A stretch of DNA of 64,000 nucleotides, from assembly GCA_018806915.1 (NCBI GenBank), contig JAGKQI010000021.1, positions 372,001 through 436,000 of the forward strand. The letters are read 5' to 3'. Numbering within the stretch: position 1 is the first letter of the stretch; each line of letters begins with the position of its first letter. The notes beneath the pieces are model-generated. The model saw nothing but the letters and a program-made list of their open reading frames with translations. It had not been told where the DNA came from and searched no databases. The stretch comes from Phytophthora colocasiae. Its lineage: Eukaryota > Oomycota > Peronosporomycetes > Peronosporales > Peronosporaceae. Of the stretch, positions 1 through 11,185 are shown in pieces. Made by a program: the position numbers and the translations under genes.

Positions 1-2327
1 GCAGTTGAACGGACGTATAATAGTTATCCGTGTTCAGTATGCGGTTTGATCCATAGATTGGCCGAGCCACCTCCAGTACAAGACTGCGAATGGCCGAGAC
101 CTTTTCTGTAATCCATTGCTGCCGCAGCTGCATTGCCTCATCAGCCGAAACCACCCCATCGAGTCGGTCAACGATATCACTATTGCAATGTAATCTGTAA
201 TTGATTGCCACCCATGTTGTTGCACAACACAACATGTATAATCGAAAGTGATATTTACCAGTCGGCTTCATAGGGTTGTACATGATCATGTGACGGCCGA
301 ACTTGGAACGACAGGCTATGCTGGACTCGTCCAGCGCCACGTTACGACCAATATCAATGTACCGACCGCCGGTACATTTCAACAAATTCAGTAACGGGCG
401 GATACGAGCTGCAGGATCGCTGTTAGCTGGAGGCGGTGCTGCAACGAAACAAAAGCATTTGCGGATTAACTTGAAGCGTCTCAATGACATGATCATCTCA
501 AGTCCAGACGAATTTCCTTTTCCCACAATCATGTCTTCTGGTTGAATGCCCCAATAATTTGCGTACTCGCCCTTGTCATTGATGCTCATGTAGAAAAGAA
601 TCCCAACAAACTTCAGTAGTTCGGTCAATGTTACGGCAGGCTGCAGCTTCACACCTTTCACAACTCCATAGGCATTGGTTTCGTTCACAACCTGACGCCA
701 AAAATACAACGGGATGTAGGCAAGAAAACTTGATGAGGCTGAATGTGTGAAGAGCCGAATGCTATCCGACCTCACGCGAGTGTTTGTTGAGCCGTCACTA
801 TGGCTGTAGAGATCTGTTGGGGCTTTCAGATCCAGTCTAGGGTCAAATTTCATACTTTTCACAGCTTCCACCTCACCTAAGCTTGCCGGTATAGGTCTTT
901 CAAGGTCAAATTCATCCCGATTCTCCATTTCAACGAGATCCTCTATTGTAGCATCCGAAGGGAGAGACTCATTTTCTGGAACAGTGGTCAACGCATTCCA
1001 AGTCGGCTTTGCTGTAGTTCGTGTAAGAAGCCGGTAGTTTTCAATGCCACGTTGAACAACGCCAATTTCGACCGAGTGAACTTGATTCTGAAACAAGCTG
1101 TCCAGCCATCGAATTTCATACAGAACAGTCTTCTTTTTCGCGGTTCGCCTACAAACACGGCCAACTAAATACGAATTGCCCACTTGGGTTAAGACTGGCT
1201 TCAATATCTTCGTTACCATCCACTGTTCTTTGGTAGGCGTAAAAGCAACCAAACTGTCCACATACAACTCCGAAGTGACCTCTGCTTGATTTGAGTGTTC
1301 GCTGTCCCCAATTATTTGTCCCGCTTCCGGAGCAACAATATCATCTCTTTCTCCACACGCTACACCACATTGAACTCTTCCATGCCCAGCCATCCCTGCC
1401 CCTTCAAGTATACGATCACCGGGTTCTTCACCACATTCTGAAACCACTTCTACTTGATCATCAAGCTCAAATTCTTCTTCTCCGCCTGTATGAACATCGT
1501 GTAATTCTTCACGACCAGAACCATTTTGATCATCACCAGAATTGATTTGGGCTGCCCTAAATTCAACACCACCGTCTTCTTCTCCCACATCGCCATCATG
1601 GCGGCCGACTAGAATAGGCTTACGTGTGCCACTGCATAATGCTTCGATGTGGCGGGCTTCCACTTCATGGTCATTTTGGAAATTATCTTCTCCAACATCT
1701 TCCACGTAATCAACCTCTGCTTGCATGGCTTCGCCTTGGTCTTCTTCATGACGACGGGTATGAACACCTCGACCTCCAACATCACCGAGGATTCCGGTTT
1801 CGCAATTGGTGACAGTCTTACCAGCGTCGGTGCCACCATCATCGATTCTCTTGTTTTGAATTACGTCACTGTCCAATTGCCCAAACTCCAAAGCGGTTTG
1901 GAAACGAGAACCGGTCGGCAAAACCGTCACAATGCCACCTTTGACTCGAATAGCTGGATCATTGAGACTGCTATAGTACATCACTAAAGCATCTTCGCCA
2001 AGGAAATAGTCCTGACCTTCAACACCGTCTGGGTCTTGACCAGGCTTCACGTAGTGGTATCTGGTATCAAGGCTGCTTCGGCGAGGAGGTTTCGATTTCC
2101 ATCCGTCTTTGCGTAGAATCCTCCATATCTCTTTAAACAAGGTAGTATCTGCGAACAAAATGGCTTAGAACGGAACATTGTATTGGTGCTAGTAGCACAC
2201 ACGTCAGCATACCTCGAGCAGCAGTCTGTTTACACTCCGTTCCAGCCCGAGATGGCAAACACCGACGCTTAGACACTTTAGAGCTGCTCGATTTGCTCCG
2301 CTTTCTTGGTGCCATTGCTCTCTGCAC
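1..2327 (-). CDS. piggyBac-like transposase (DDE_Tnp_1_7 type), partial, two exons
   Basis: Exon 1 runs 2327-2213 (alternative start at 2315), a 64-bp GT-AG intron spans 2212-2149, and exon 2 is open from 2148 to the left edge, about 715 codons. The N-terminus is basic and serine-rich. A long acidic segment (about 1250-1850) follows, then a compact domain (about 1030-1250, with KEQWMV and YLVGRVCRR) and the transposase core: an aromatic/proline stretch near 700, YWGIQPEDM near 550, the first catalytic Asp in NVALDESS near 330, FGRHMIMYNPMKPTGKYHF near 270, and a second Asp in NTDNYYTSVQL at the edge. These are the standard piggyBac DDE landmarks. No stop was found in exon 2 when followed by hand. 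The missing C-terminus should carry the remaining catalytic Asp and a Cys-rich tail. The transposase cuts and pastes the element at TTAA. Confidence 0.85.
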
Positions 2328-2463
2328 GTCTTTTCGAAGTGATAAGGTTTACTAAATGATCCATAGAATCTGGCAGCTCAGCTGCGTGGATGGAACATTA
2401 GGCATGTACCTACCATGTAAGATATCGTAGATCCTACTCATATGCAACCCATCTCACCGTAAG

Positions 2464-2779
2464 TGTGACGGGGGTCACACAGCACTTCACACAGAGGAAG
2501 GCTTGGAGTATACAAACTCCTAGTGAACGGCAGTTCACTCGGTCCCCAAAGACTTGGGGAGACTAACTAAAGATTAGGTAGATTTAAGACTGAATATATT
2601 ATAGATACTTGTTAGCTTGGCCTGCAATACAAACTAAAAGATATCTATAGTGTAACCTATATAGAAGGTGATAGGTGGCTGCGGAGCCACCTGCCACGTG
2701 TCACCATGATGTGTGACACACCAAATGTATCCACTTCGGAAGAGTGACTAAAGTCACTCTTCAATGTAACCCCGTTACA
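2464..2779 (-). repeat. Gypsy 3' LTR (316 bp)
   Basis: On the element strand it begins TGTAACGGGG and ends CCCCCGTCACA, so the termini are TG...CA. No difference from the 10444-10759 copy was seen. It is the 3' LTR because pol is on the minus strand. Confidence 0.93.
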
Positions 2780-2791
2780 TCCTCCCCCACT
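2780..2791 (-). promoter_or_regulatory. Gypsy polypurine tract
   Basis: On the minus strand AGTGGGGGAGGA directly abuts the 3' LTR. This is the expected position and composition for the plus-strand DNA primer site in reverse transcription. Confidence 0.7.
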
Positions 2792-2851
2792 TAGATTCGA
2801 CTCTCGTCCAATCAGAGAAGAGAGAAAATCCCTTTCACATTTCTCTCTTCA

Positions 2852-5142
2852 ATGTCGAAATCGATCGACCTGCCGCCAGCTCTTATCGCTGCGGCTTCTG
2901 CTCTCACAGAGCACAGGGCGCACTGCCAACGCGTACCAGGCTTTCTTGGAAGCCCAGCAACATGTCTGCAAAGGGTGCAAACCCAGACGCGCAAGCGTCT
3001 TCACGGAAGAAGGCTGCAAAGCCAACTTCCAAGCCAGCCAAGCCTCGCGGCAAGGCTTCGGCACTTCATGAGGCCACCGATGTGGCCTCCAGGGCTCTTA
3101 GCTCGCCCAGCAGCACTGCTGCGACGGCTAGCCCTAGCCAAAGGCGCAGTAGGTCTCCGTCCCTACCGCCTGATACTCGACCGAATCCTCGGTTCGAGTA
3201 TAGGGACCATAGTCCCGGTTCCTGGAGTCCTTCCGAACAGGAAGCGACTCTTGTCAGCTACTCGGGCGACGAGAGCGACAACGGCGACGCCGAGGGCAAG
3301 CCTGCGGCGGGTGCTCCAACCACGGAGGAGCACCATGGAGACAAGGACACCGCGTCCAAGTCTCCCGACAACACCAGCGGCCGTGGTGGCGACACTACGC
3401 CACCACCTGTCAGACATCTGACACTTGCTGAAGGGCGCGAACGCGCCCGGCCATTCTGGCAGAGGAGAAGGTGCCCAGCACCAACTCCAAGAAGCGTCAT
3501 GCTTCACAGTCTCCTTGTCAAGACATGACAAGGAGAAGGAGCTCGAAGAGATCTTCGGCCCCGACGACGTCGACGATGACGCCGATGAGGAGGAGGGGCT
3601 CATCCGCGAGCCCCAAGAGATCACTAACGATCTCGATGAGCAGCAAGAGCTCTTTCAGGCTGCTCAACAGCCAATGCGCACCGCACCAACGGTCGCACGT
3701 GAGTCTCATCAACACGATGAGGACTCTGCCCACCAGCGGGATACTACCCGCCCGATCAAGGCTCGGGAGCTGCTGCGTATCTCGAGCAGCTCCAGGACCC
3801 GCGTCCTCTCATAGGGGCCATACCTCCAAAGGCGCCTATGAGCGGGCCTTGGTTCAGAAAGAACCTCTCTTTCAAGGCAACCTCTCTGTTGCCAGGTGCG
3901 TGCTTCTAGCACAGCACCGAATTCCTCTCAAGGAATTCACCTCGCTTCGCAAGAAGCCTGAGACTAAGGGTGGTCTCAAGCCCACATGGGGTTACCCATG
4001 GGTTCTCCCAGAGAACACTGCGTCGTGGGTCGACGCTGAGGACCTCTTTTGGCAATGGGTCCGGTTGACAGTCAAGTCAACCCAGGAGTACCACAAACTC
4101 CGTGACGAAGATCACCTGGAGGACATCCTCCGCCTCCGGGACCTTCGTGTCCAGTTTGCCCACCTCGTAGGCAAACGGCAGCTCCATCATAAGATGGAGC
4201 GACTGAGAACTGAGTCTCAGTCCAGCGCTCACAATGAGCGCGGGTATGGAACACATACATCTGTGTTCCAACCCCGTTCAGCGGCTAAGAAGCCGCGGAC
4301 TGCACGAGGCTGCCGCCGTGCCTCTTCCCAGCACGCGACAGCCTTCGGGCAGTCAACCTGGAGCCGCTCAATCGGCTCCCAGGTACTCTGCGACGCATGG
4401 TACCCGCGCCACTTCACTCGGAGCTGGCGCTTCCCACCGCGACGCCGCTCCTGGAGAACCCGCTCCACATGGTAGTGGCGTTCTCCGTTCCGGTCAAGCA
4501 AAGCCGGAGGAGGCCTCGCTCGACTGCTCTTTCGAGCCGTCCCCGACGTTGGGGACTCAGAGGCCTTCGACTGGGCCTCTTGACCAACTTGTTGCTGAGC
4601 AACAGGAGGAGATCCGTCTCCTCCGAGCGCGTGTCCTTGCGCTTGAGGGTGCTCTTGGTCTTGAGCATGGCGGCCAAGCTGCCCCTGCAGCCGACCTGCC
4701 TGGTGTCTTGCGCCAGTTTGAAGACCTGCGTCTCGCGATGCAGGATCTTCATGGTCGTGTAGACCGTAGTGCCCCTTCGCGGGCACTTGACTCTCTTCGT
4801 CAAGAGGTCTACGACCTTCAGGCGACGATGTCTCGCCGGGAGTCGCAACCGTACGCGTACTCCCAGTCGTCGTTCGACTCTCGCCTAGGGGCCTACTCCT
4901 TTGGCCCCTCGGTGTATCCACACCGCTCGTACCTTCCGCCGGGGTACGGCTTCGCCCCTGGGAGTCACCAAACTCCCTATTACCTGGGGCGCTCGGCGCC
5001 TGACGCTCAACCTCGCGTCGAGGAGGTTCACTCTCCTCCTCGCGGCCGCCTTCAACCTCTTGAGGGGCCGCATGACCCTGAGGGTCATGGTACCGCTTCA
5101 GACGACCCACATAAAACGTCGGGTGGGTCGTCATCGACTTAG
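2852..5142 (+). other. Antisense ORF cluster in the 3' part of the Gypsy element, possible extra gene (aORF)
   Basis: The strand opposite pol carries a chain of long overlapping ORFs between the 3' LTR and the pol 3' end: 2962-3528 (Ser/Pro/Lys-rich, starts MSAKGANPDAQ), 3425-3814 (acidic, DDVDDDADEEEG), 3471-4475 (with a segment around 4000-4230 including WVDAEDLFWQWVRLT) and 4234-5142. The last has a heptad-like stretch at about 4575-4840 (LVAEQQEEIRLLRARVLAL) and a Tyr/Pro-rich tail. Read together they resemble one basic-acidic-coiled-coil protein broken by two or three frameshifts. The last ORF overlaps the pol linker and chromodomain, so part of its openness could be a GC-rich mirror of pol. 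I do not recognise a family. Antisense extra genes are known in some plant Gypsy elements. Confidence 0.4.
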
Positions 5143-8100
5143 GCAAGTCGATCGTGTAGGCAGCACCGTGCCTACTCAGGACCTTAAAGGGTCCAATGAA
5201 GCGATGCTTCAACTTGTTGCTCACCGTGGAGCTAACAGTGTTAAGAGGTAGGTTCCTAGTGTCGAGTAGCACTAAGTCACCCACTTAAGTTTCCTCTCCC
5301 ATGTTGGTCTGAGTACTCCTTTTGCTTGTCCTGTGCGAGTGCCATTGCATCTCGCACCCGGCTGATCACATTCAGCCTGTTGCCGACAAATGTCGACAAC
5401 TTCTTCCGCAACGCGGCTGGTTCCACACCGGAAACCTGGGAGGAAAGCTCTTTCCGAGCCTCTCCCCCACTTACTCTCGAAGCCGCGGTGCCCCCACCCA
5501 GTGTGAGCGGCACCTGGGGGTTCCGAAGCCCGTTCAAGTAGAACGGCGTGAACCCCGTTGACGCGTGTACCGCGTTGTTGAGTGCAAACTCAACCATAGG
5601 CAGCTGCGCTGACCAAGAGCGCGGCGCCTCAGCGCAAACACTGCGCAGCACGTCCTCAACCACTCGGTTGACGCGCTCAGTCTGACCATCGGTCTGCGGA
5701 TGGTCCGCTGTTGACATCGTCAACCGTGTTCCAAGCAATTGGAACAGCGTTTTCCAAAACGCAGCGGTAAACCGCGGGTCGCGGTCAGAGACAACAGTCT
5801 CAGGCAACCCGTGATAGCGGAAGACGCTATCAAGGAACAACTTCGCAGTTTGTTCCCCGGTAATGGTCTCAGAGACCGGAGCAAGATGCACCATCTTGCT
5901 CAACCGGCACACAAACACCACAATGCCGGTGTTCTTCTGGTCATCGGCCGGAAGGCCGAAGACAAAGTCGAGACTCATCGACTTCCAGCAGTCCAGTGGG
6001 ACTGGCAGGCTCTGCAGCGGAGCCGACGCGTGCCCCGCTGGCTTCACGCGCTGACATGTTTCACATGTCTTGATGTACTTGGCCACCCACTTGTACATGT
6101 GGGCCCACCAAAACATCAGAGAGACCCCATGATAGGTCTTCTCTCGGCCCAAGTGGCCACTCGAAGGCACATCGTGTGCCTCGTGAAGTATATCATACTT
6201 CAGATCCTCGTCGTTCGGAACAACGACCCGCGGAGGATCCCCGGGCTCCACCCGATAGTGGAGCAGGCCATCGGCCCACTCATAGCGGTGGAGCCGTGCC
6301 CGCTGTCGAGGCGTAAGCCATTCGACCTTGGCATCCGTGCCAGCGGACAAATACCGCACAATAGGGGCGAGGGCGTCATCGTCCCGATACGCCAAGCGTA
6401 TTCGATCGTAAAGATCCGTCGTGGCCCGACTAATATGAGCGAACTCATAGTCGGGCCTGCGCGACAAAGCGTCGGCAAGCGTGTTGAGCTTGCCAGGCTT
6501 GTATTCAACGCGGAAGTTATACTCCGCGAAGAATGACAGCCAACGCGCCATCCGCTGCGATAAGTGCGGCGTATGGATGGCTGTCCGCAAGGACGCGTGG
6601 TCCGTATAGACCACAAAGGGCCTTGAGCCCAGAAGATGCACCCTGAACTTGACAAGGGCATACTTCATCGACAAGAGTTCCTTGTCGTGAACGGGATAAT
6701 TCCGTTCGGCAGCCTTCAGCTGCCTGGACTGGAACGAGATCACCCTATCTCGTCCCTCATCGTCCTGTTGCAATAGCGCACAGCCAATTGCATAGTCGGA
6801 AGCGTCACAGACAACGCTAAACGACTTGGCATCGTCCGGCAACGCCAGGACGGGCGCGCATTGCAAGCTCGCCTTGATGCTATCAAAACATCCTGGTGCT
6901 GGCGCTCCCAGCACCACTCGGCCTCCTTCTTCAGAAGGTCCGACAAAGGCTTTGCGAGTCCCGCATAGCCAGCACTGTACTTGTGCAAGTAGTTGGCTAA
7001 GCCCAACCACTTCCTCAGGTCCTTCTGTGACCGAGGAACAGGCCATGCCGCAATGGCTTTGACCTTGTCAGGATCCGCTCGGACCCCGACGCTGCTGACG
7101 AAGCAGCCGAGGACCTTAATCTCCTCAGCTGCGAAGACGCACTTGTCGATGTTGGCATAGAGCTTGTTAGCTCTCATGACCTCAAACACTCGACGGAGGT
7201 GCTCTCGATGCACCTCTATAGCCGTCTTGCCTCCCTCGGCACGGCTATGGACGAATATATCGTCAAAGTACGTCTGCGTGAACGCACGCAAAGGTCTAAA
7301 CAACTGTGTGACCAAGCGATTGAAGGTCGCTGGTGCGTTGGATAGACCTTGTGGCATTACCAGCCACTCCCAGAGCATACCGCTCGGCGTGCTCACGGCC
7401 GTGAGCGGGATATCACACTCCCGCATCAGGATCTGGTAGTATCCATCCACCAGATCCAGCGCGCTATACAGCGTGCAGCCGGCCATGTTGTTCAACAACA
7501 CATCCTTGCGAGGGATCGGCGTCTGTGCTGGCACAGTCGCGCTGTTCAGCTTATTGTAAGCATGAACCAGACGCCACTTCCCGTTCGGCTTGCGAACGCA
7601 GAAGGTTGGCGTCGAGTGCGGGGACTTCGATTCCCGCACCATTCCCGCTTTCGCCTTAGCGGCGAAGAACGCGTCAATGACGTCGCTCTGCTCTCGGGGC
7701 AGGGGCCATTGACGCGTGACACAATACTTTGTGCCTGGCACGAGATCAATCTCGTGCCTGATCCCTCGGTCTGGTGGGAGCTTTGAGGGTGGGTCCTTGG
7801 ACACCACGTCCTCAAACTCCTTCACTAAAGGATACAGCGGATCCTTTGGATTCTTCAGAATCTCGGAGCCCGTGCGCGACGCACTTTGCTTCCGGAACTC
7901 CTCCAGGACGTCTTCGTCCATCACTGAGGAGGAGTTCAACTCCTCTGGAGTGGGCTCCGGCCTAAGGAGAACCATCTCCGATATCTCCCCGGCCTTCAAC
8001 TCGGCCAGGAAGTCCTCCATCGCGACTTCTTCGAGGTTCAATAGCTCTGATACCTCAGGCAGGGGTGCCAACTCGATGGCCCCCGCCTTCACGCGATGCC

Positions 8101-9571
8101 CGGTCACGCCGTCGAAGATGTGATAGCATTCTTCGACCGACTGTGACCTAGGAGCCTTTAGCTCCTGTCCCAAGTCCTCGTGGACTTCTTCGGGATGGTA
8201 TTCTACCAACCCCGGCTTACGACCATGGCGTGGGGTTAACTTACCCACGCCAGGTGATGCCACTACGATGGCATCACGAGCCCTCATGGCTCCGTGCGGA
8301 ACTGCGTTACCCGCATCGGAAGCACCCTTGGTGTCTTCCTGATCAGTTATGGTCTGAGCGACCTTGCGTGGAACTACTTCTCTCACGCCTGGTGATGCCA
8401 CTACTTCGGCATCACGAGCCCTCGTGGCTCCATGCGGAACTCTGTTACCCGCATCAGTTATGGTCTGAGCGACCTGGCGTCGAACTACTTCTCGTACGCC
8501 TGGCGATGCCACTACTTCGGCATCGCGAGCCATCTTGGCTTCCTGCGGAACTCTTTGATCCGCTTGTGGACCTAAGTTACCCACCTGGTTAGTGCTCTCG
8601 GGCACTACCACAGTCGCAGCCTGTACGTCGCTGCGACTTCGTGCGTGGGGCCCTGCTATCGTTGCAGACCCACACGTAGGGCAAGGGCCTCCGCCCGTTG
8701 CCCCGGCCATCCATGGCCCACGATCACTTCTCGTGTGGGGCGATGTAGCACCGACTACACCAGCCCCCAAATACTCCTCGGACGCTGCCGCGTCCTGGCG
8801 GTTCCAGCGAACGCCCTTAGTCCTGACAGAGGTGGGAACATGACTCACCAAAGCTCTGTCAGAGACTGCAGGCCGGCTAGCCCCAATGGCTTTGCCGCGC
8901 CAATCGATCCAGGGCTCGTGCTTCTCAAGCCACGGCATCCCTAGGATCAAGTCGTACTTGTCCATCTCGAGGACAATGAACGACTCCACGCTGTCGAAGT
9001 CCTCAAACTTCACAGCCAGGTCCACCTGGACCTTTGGTACTTCCACCACCGTACCATCGGCTAGTCGTACGGCGACTAGCCCACTTCCCTCGCTCTCACG
9101 TAGAGCGTCCTCAAACTTGCCGCGATTCCTTGCGACAGTTTGTCGGCGAGCAAAGTTCTTGCTCGCCCCAGAGTCTATCAAGACTCTAAAGGGGTTGTTA
9201 AACCCCGTACACTCGCGTGTACCACCAGCAGCCCACCGCTGCCCTTCTCCGCTTTGAGAGTCCCAAGACTCTCTGGGGCTAAGTCTCCACTGCGTGTGCC
9301 TCCCGCACCACCCGCATGGGGACTTAGTGTTTCCCCAGTAGGGCGCCCCGCCCCTACTGGTCCCCGGAGTTCCCCTGACTCTTGGGCGCCGGCTTCTTCC
9401 AGCGGCCCTTAGAGCCTTGAGGCTTGGAAGACCTCTTCCATTGCCCCCCAGAGGGGCAGACACGTGCGAAGTGTCCGAAACGCCCGCACTCGAAACAGCG
9501 GATGCGTTTCTGCTCGGCGAGCCCCAAGTCCATAGGGGCTGGTCCCGAGCCTGCTCCATTCCCAGGAGCAC
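4229..9571 (-). pseudogene. pol: Gypsy pol polyprotein (protease, RT, RNase H, integrase, chromodomain), frameshifted
   Basis: Three minus-strand ORFs carry the polyprotein: 9571-6740, 7046-5277 and 5284-4229. Landmarks are protease LIDSGAS near 9170, RT with FDDIFVHS near 7255 (FxDD form of the YxDD box), RNase H VCDASDYAIGC near 6800 and TDHASL near 6600, integrase zinc-finger His and CETCQRV at about 6180-6040, catalytic Asp in SLDFVFG near 5955, Asp in SDRDPRF near 5780, Glu in TDGQTERVN near 5675, GPFKVLSR (GPF/Y) near 5170, and a chromodomain with RVKWRGYHASQSTWEP at about 4340-4475. The breaks are single-base: one near 6888 between RT and RNase H, and one near 5290 before the GPF/Y domain. 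Pol lies in the +1 (or -2) frame relative to gag. The 250-residue linker between GPF/Y and chromodomain is unusually long and is the part overlapped by the antisense ORF. Confidence 0.9.
8235..8565 (-). repeat. Imperfect tandem repeats inside pol, between protease and RT
   Basis: The translated minus strand contains three related modules of about 35-45 residues, each with a core like RARDAEVVASPGVREVV followed by a V.Q.ITD stretch. The DNA shows the same repeats (GCCACTACTTCGGCATC...). The segment is a low-complexity linker outside the catalytic domains and probably arose by slippage. Confidence 0.75.
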
Positions 9572-10359
9572 TGGCCGACGCCGTCGTCGGCCCGCTGTGA
9601 CCTTGCCACGCAGAGGCAGGAGTCTGAGCCTGTGTATGGCTGTACTCCTCCTGGAGCGCGACTTGAATCGCCTCCTCCATCGAGTTGACCTGCACGCGGA
9701 ACAGTTGCGTGCGGGCCGGGCTTACTCTTAAGCCGTCCATGAACACAGTTACTTGGATGTGTTCAGGTAGGGGGTTCCCTACCAGAGATGCCGTGAGAAC
9801 GCGCATCTCTTGGATGTACTCGTGCAGGTCACGTTTCCCTTGCTTGCAGGCTAGGAAGCGTGACCGCTGGCGATACTCATAGTTCGCCGGGAGGAATGCG
9901 GCCCGAAGCTGTTCGCACAGCTGGGCCCAGGATGTAAAACATCCAGGCGACGTCGCTTCGCGCGTGTACGCCCATGTCTTCGCTCGACCCCCGAGGTTAG
10001 ACAGCGCGAAAGCGACCCGAAGTCGCTCCACCGAGATGAGAGCCGCCTCCATGGCGAGCTCAACTTCTCGGATCCAGAAGTGAAGGTTTTCACCTTCTTT
10101 CCCTTCATAGGGAAGAACCTTGAGTCTTAAAGGCTTGGGTTGAACCGGCCTCGGTTCAACCACAGGAGCCTCAAAGCGTTCCTCGAACGTGCTCAATGAG
10201 CCCACGTTCGTACATGTCGAACGCCGCCACGCGTTCGACCTGCTCGGCCGGCGTCGCCGCCGCCAAGCTTCGGAAGGCATCCATCCCAAAGATGCCCGCC
10301 ATCTTCCGGACCGACTCAAACTGAGAGTCGGTCAAGTGAGGAAACTCACTTCGATCCAT
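9354..10359 (-). pseudogene. gag: Gypsy gag with CCHC zinc knuckle, one frameshift
   Basis: The best start is ATG at 10359 in a textbook Kozak context (GCCACCATGG). The first about 55 codons (MDRSEFPHLTDSQFESVRKM) are in one frame; a one-base shift near 10195 moves the rest into the frame ending at 9354. The body has the gag core (FWIREVELAMEAALI, then FLACKQGKRDLHEYIQEM) and one zinc knuckle CFECGRFGHFARVC (CX2CX4HX4C) at about 9500-9460, followed by a basic tail. It would form the particle and package element RNA. Only the N-terminal frameshift looks disabling. Confidence 0.88.
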
Positions 10360-10432
10360 GGTGGCCAACTACTTCTGGCCACAGAGGATTCAGGTAATCA
10401 ATCTACCCGCGTAGGCGTAGGATTGACTACAA

Positions 10433-10441
10433 GTGCTACCA
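10433..10441 (-). promoter_or_regulatory. Candidate Gypsy primer-binding site
   Basis: Two bases inside the 5' LTR the minus strand reads TGGTAGCAC. This begins with TGG, as a complement to a tRNA 3' CCA end should. The matching tRNA was not identified. Confidence 0.5.
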
Positions 10442-10443
10442 AG

Positions 10444-10759
10444 TGTGACGGGGGTCACACAGCACTTCACACAGAGGAAGGCTTGGAGTATACAAACTCC
10501 TAGTGAACGGCAGTTCACTCGGTCCCCAAAGACTTGGGGAGACTAACTAAAGATTAGGTAGATTTAAGACTGAATATATTATAGATACTTGTTAGCTTGG
10601 CCTGCAATACAAACTAAAAGATATCTATAGTGTAACCTATATAGAAGGTGATAGGTGGCTGCGGAGCCACCTGCCACGTGTCACCATGATGTGTGACACA
10701 CCAAATGTATCCACTTCGGAAGAGTGACTAAAGTCACTCTTCAATGTAACCCCGTTACA
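10444..10759 (-). repeat. Gypsy 5' LTR (316 bp)
   Basis: Matches 2464-2779. Element transcription would start here on the minus strand. The target duplication GTAAG follows at 10760-10764. Confidence 0.93.
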
Positions 10760-10851
10760 GTAAGGTATCAACCAATCCGATGAAACTAGTGCCCCTTCGA
10801 GCTAATAAAGTTTTTGTTTTATCCAATCGCAAGACACGTTTTGGGGGGACA

Positions 10852-10948
10852 GAAGGTAGCGTTTTGCTACCTTTCGTTTTGTATCCATCATGGCTGTCGG
10901 TGACTGCTTGAAATGGCTACACATCGAAGGTAGCGTTTCGCTACCTTC
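10852..10948. repeat. Paired subterminal hairpins of the piggyBac element
   Basis: Two near-identical palindromes lie at 10852-10874 (GAAGGTAGCGTTTTGCTACC plus TTT) and 10926-10948 (GAAGGTAGCGTTTCGCTACC plus TTC). A further palindrome GTATAGTATAC lies near 10972. All fall within 155 bp of the transposon end at 11005, where transposase-binding repeats are expected. Confidence 0.65.
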
Positions 10949-11185
10949 TATTTTGAAATATCTTGACTTTGTATAGTATACAAAGTAGCTGTGTTCGCGA
11001 AAGGGTTAAGTTGCCGTGCACTACAGACTGCCAAGAAGAACAATCAGTGGGAAGTAATTCAATGGTTAGAGACCGCACCGTCTTGAATAGGTACTGTTGT
11101 AGTCTTACTGCGGTAACTATGATCAATTGCGTCGGGATTCAGGAGTTATATTACCAGGCTTTGAAAAAAAAAAACAATGCGTCAA

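Larger units (their letters stand above)
2464..10759 (-). mobile_element. Full-length Ty3/Gypsy chromovirus-type LTR retrotransposon
   Basis: Two 316-bp direct repeats (2464-2779 and 10444-10759) flank gag and pol on the minus strand. The 5-bp target duplication GTAAG is present at 2459-2463 and 10760-10764. Domain order on the minus strand is gag with zinc knuckle, protease, RT, RNase H, integrase, GPF/Y domain and chromodomain, which defines a chromovirus. The LTRs look identical base for base, so insertion was recent, but gag and pol each carry frameshifts. The element lies inside the piggyBac transposon of 1-11009. Confidence 0.93.
1..11009 (-). mobile_element. piggyBac-like DNA transposon, 5' end and body, left end outside window
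   Basis: The minus-strand transposase occupies 1-2327. The element's 5' terminus appears to be at 11005: the plus strand reads TTCGCGAAAGGG followed by TTAA (11006-11009), so on the element strand the end is TTAA-CCCTTTCGCGAA, the arrangement expected of piggyBac ends (TTAA target duplication, CCC-type terminus). The Gypsy element at 2464-10759 sits between this terminus and the transposase start and must be a later insertion. The other terminus lies left of base 1, so the TTAA duplication and inverted repeat cannot be confirmed here. Confidence 0.7.

Noticed and set aside
303..545. Plus-strand 80-codon ORF near the left edge, and others at 1291 and 1649
   Set aside because: Mirror frames of the minus-strand piggyBac transposase.
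8230..8592. Plus-strand 120-codon ORF with repeats in the Gypsy element
   Set aside because: Antisense reading of the tandem repeats in pol; unlike 2852-5142 it has no neighbours extending it.
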